7,576 nt of DNA from an uncultured Bacteroides sp. GTDB lineage: Bacteria > Bacteroidota > Bacteroidia > Bacteroidales > Bacteroidaceae. Position numbers and translations under genes: made by a program. Shown one piece after another: positions 7,501-7,576 of the stretch. The stretch lies in assembly GCA_900557355.1 (NCBI GenBank), contig USSR01000330.1, positions 1 to 7,576 on the forward strand, written 5' to 3'. Each line of letters opens with the position of its first letter. Position 1 is the stretch's first letter. Under the pieces are notes generated by a model. That model ran no database searches, was not told the DNA's origin, and saw nothing but the letters and a program-made list of their open reading frames with translations.

Positions 7501-7576
7501 TGAACGAATTCCGTAACGTTGGAAATGAGCCGACTACTCCAAGGGGATGATTCCGTATATGAGTTTATACAAAGAG
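4548..7576 (-). CDS. Hybrid sensor histidine kinase, 5' end beyond right edge
   Basis: Membrane sensor kinase with 1008 residues visible; numbering here starts at the first full codon at the right edge. The frame stays open to the edge through 38 codons before the ATG at 7460, and these continue the sensor domain (INSYTESSPWSSRLISNV), so 7460 is not the true start. Order: periplasmic sensor resembling ABC-type substrate-binding proteins (1 to about 325), transmembrane helix (about 333-354, FILGTLFSILLITLFFLY), PAS (about 372-485), PAS with PAC-like end (about 498-628), HisKA with phospho-His656 in ANMSHEIRTPLN, HATPase with N-box NLVTNAIKF (Asn772), DTGCGIP (799-805) and GTGLGLS (825-831), then a receiver (about 887-1003) with Glu893/Asp894, phosphoacceptor Asp936 in LMDINMPVMDG, Thr964 and Lys986. 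All catalytic residues are intact. No DNA-binding domain follows, so it is not a classical Bacteroides one-protein hybrid two-component regulator; an HPt protein or separate regulator elsewhere is needed. Signal and regulon unknown. Convergent with the AraC-type gene. Confidence 0.94.
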   Translation of the reverse strand, partial: LCINSYTESSPWSSRLISNVTEFVQKDPEITLYVEHLNMLLVENDSILEESKRNIFDKYKDLSPRMLLLLGNSALLLRDEYRKAWGDIPIVLCTQEDYLDSYEAYIHRRPSIPEERTPLSYLVDPYNLVYLYADLYIPENIRLMKQMIPGMKEFIFIGDGRKVNQDNSALIQQELNTKYPEIKYRFWSAENMTTNQLLDSLYFVDTKTTGVLFASWFYKYTFAGNSMLATNSHKLIAATSVPIFSLSMVNITSGKEGMLGGYTYNQDQYDAALIQTISDVLEDKQARQIPCYIPTDGAPIINYEILARNGISLSACPANTRFLNKPLTFWEHYRYFILGTLFSILLITLFFLYRIHNLNALKKAQQNEIDAMATYKMLVNNMPLLYMQEELVTDKNGNPIELIYRNVNSEFEKHFYRKEEVIGRKGSEIFPESMPEFLHFTKMALTEKRAITFPYYFKAIDTFYDVVLKGTHQGNMIDIFCLNSTELHKAQQKLSATNSKLAMALEVANIVPWKWDLKSKTILCDINRPIELSTDEQEVEDSQLSVPDSQYFSKIFKEDRERVKQAYRDLIEGRAEKVKEEYRIVNVQKNNLHKVEWVEAQAAVEARDEDGKPLTLVGSSLVITNRKKMEQELTTAKELAEESNRLKSAFLANMSHEIRTPLNAIVGFSGILASTEEEQEKQEYVSIIENNNTLLLQLISDILDLSKIEAGTLELNYSNIELNELMRELERGFLLRVKTDAVKLEFVEPAGPCMAYTEKNRLSQLMINLVTNAIKFTEKGSIRFGYEMRENELYFYVTDTGCGIPKDKQQNIFGRFVKLNSFAQGTGLGLSICQTLIERMGGRIGVESEEGKGSTFWFTLPYKPAVKEDKKQMLKDIQPVSIERNKLTILVAEDNASNYKLFESILKYDYHLIHAWDGMEAVEMFREHNPQIVLMDINMPVMDGYEATREIRKYSAKIPIIAVTAFAYASDEQKVMESGFDGYMPKPINAKLLKAQLMDIMQKRIILL

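Noticed and set aside
4548..7576. Classical one-protein hybrid two-component regulator (HTCS)
   Set aside because: The chain ends about five residues after the receiver domain, with no AraC-type helix-turn-helix, and the sensor is not made of beta-propeller repeats.

Overview
The window looks like chromosome of a Bacteroidota species, most likely Bacteroides or a close relative. Both promoters I can place carry the TAnnTTTG -7 element of that phylum with no sigma70-type boxes, the start sites have A-rich leaders rather than strong Shine-Dalgarno sequences, and the proteins (TolC-type outer-membrane factor, lipoprotein HlyD-type adaptor, AraC-type regulator, hybrid histidine kinase with a periplasmic binding-protein-like sensor) resemble the usual Bacteroides versions. 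No species call can be made from the sequence alone.

Layout. From about 3300 leftwards to the edge (minus strand) lies an efflux operon: TolC-family outer-membrane factor (2013-3281), HlyD/YbhG-type membrane-fusion lipoprotein (1088-1990) and a tandem-domain ABC ATPase of the YbhF type (1-1072, cut by the left edge). Intergenic gaps are 22 and 15 bases, so co-transcription is likely. ABC-2 type permease genes would be expected further left. Transcribed divergently from it is an AraC-family regulator (3454-4347, plus). The roughly 170-base region between them holds two outward-facing -7 elements, both reading TATCTTTG, and a perfect 10-base direct repeat with a 21-base period. The repeat sits just upstream of where the efflux promoter would need a -33 box. 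This is the expected layout of an AraC-type activator controlling its neighbouring export operon.

From 4348 to 4547, between convergent genes, there is no gene. Instead there is a GC-rich nested palindrome: five copies of GCCACAC, three forward and then two inverted, phased every 22 bases in each arm, followed by a second, AT-rich pair of 13-base repeats. From 4548 to the right edge (minus strand) is a large hybrid sensor histidine kinase (periplasmic sensor, one visible transmembrane helix, two PAS domains, HisKA, HATPase, receiver) whose start lies outside the window. It has no DNA-binding output domain in the visible part, so its phosphorelay partner must be encoded elsewhere.

How the parts work together. 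The regulator probably senses a small molecule through its N-terminal domain and switches on the tripartite pump, whose ATPase energises (still unseen) permeases while the adaptor and outer-membrane factor form the exit duct. The kinase is convergent and separated by the repeat array; nothing in the sequence ties it to the pump. The best candidates for undescribed biology are the GCCACAC array and the regulator's operator.
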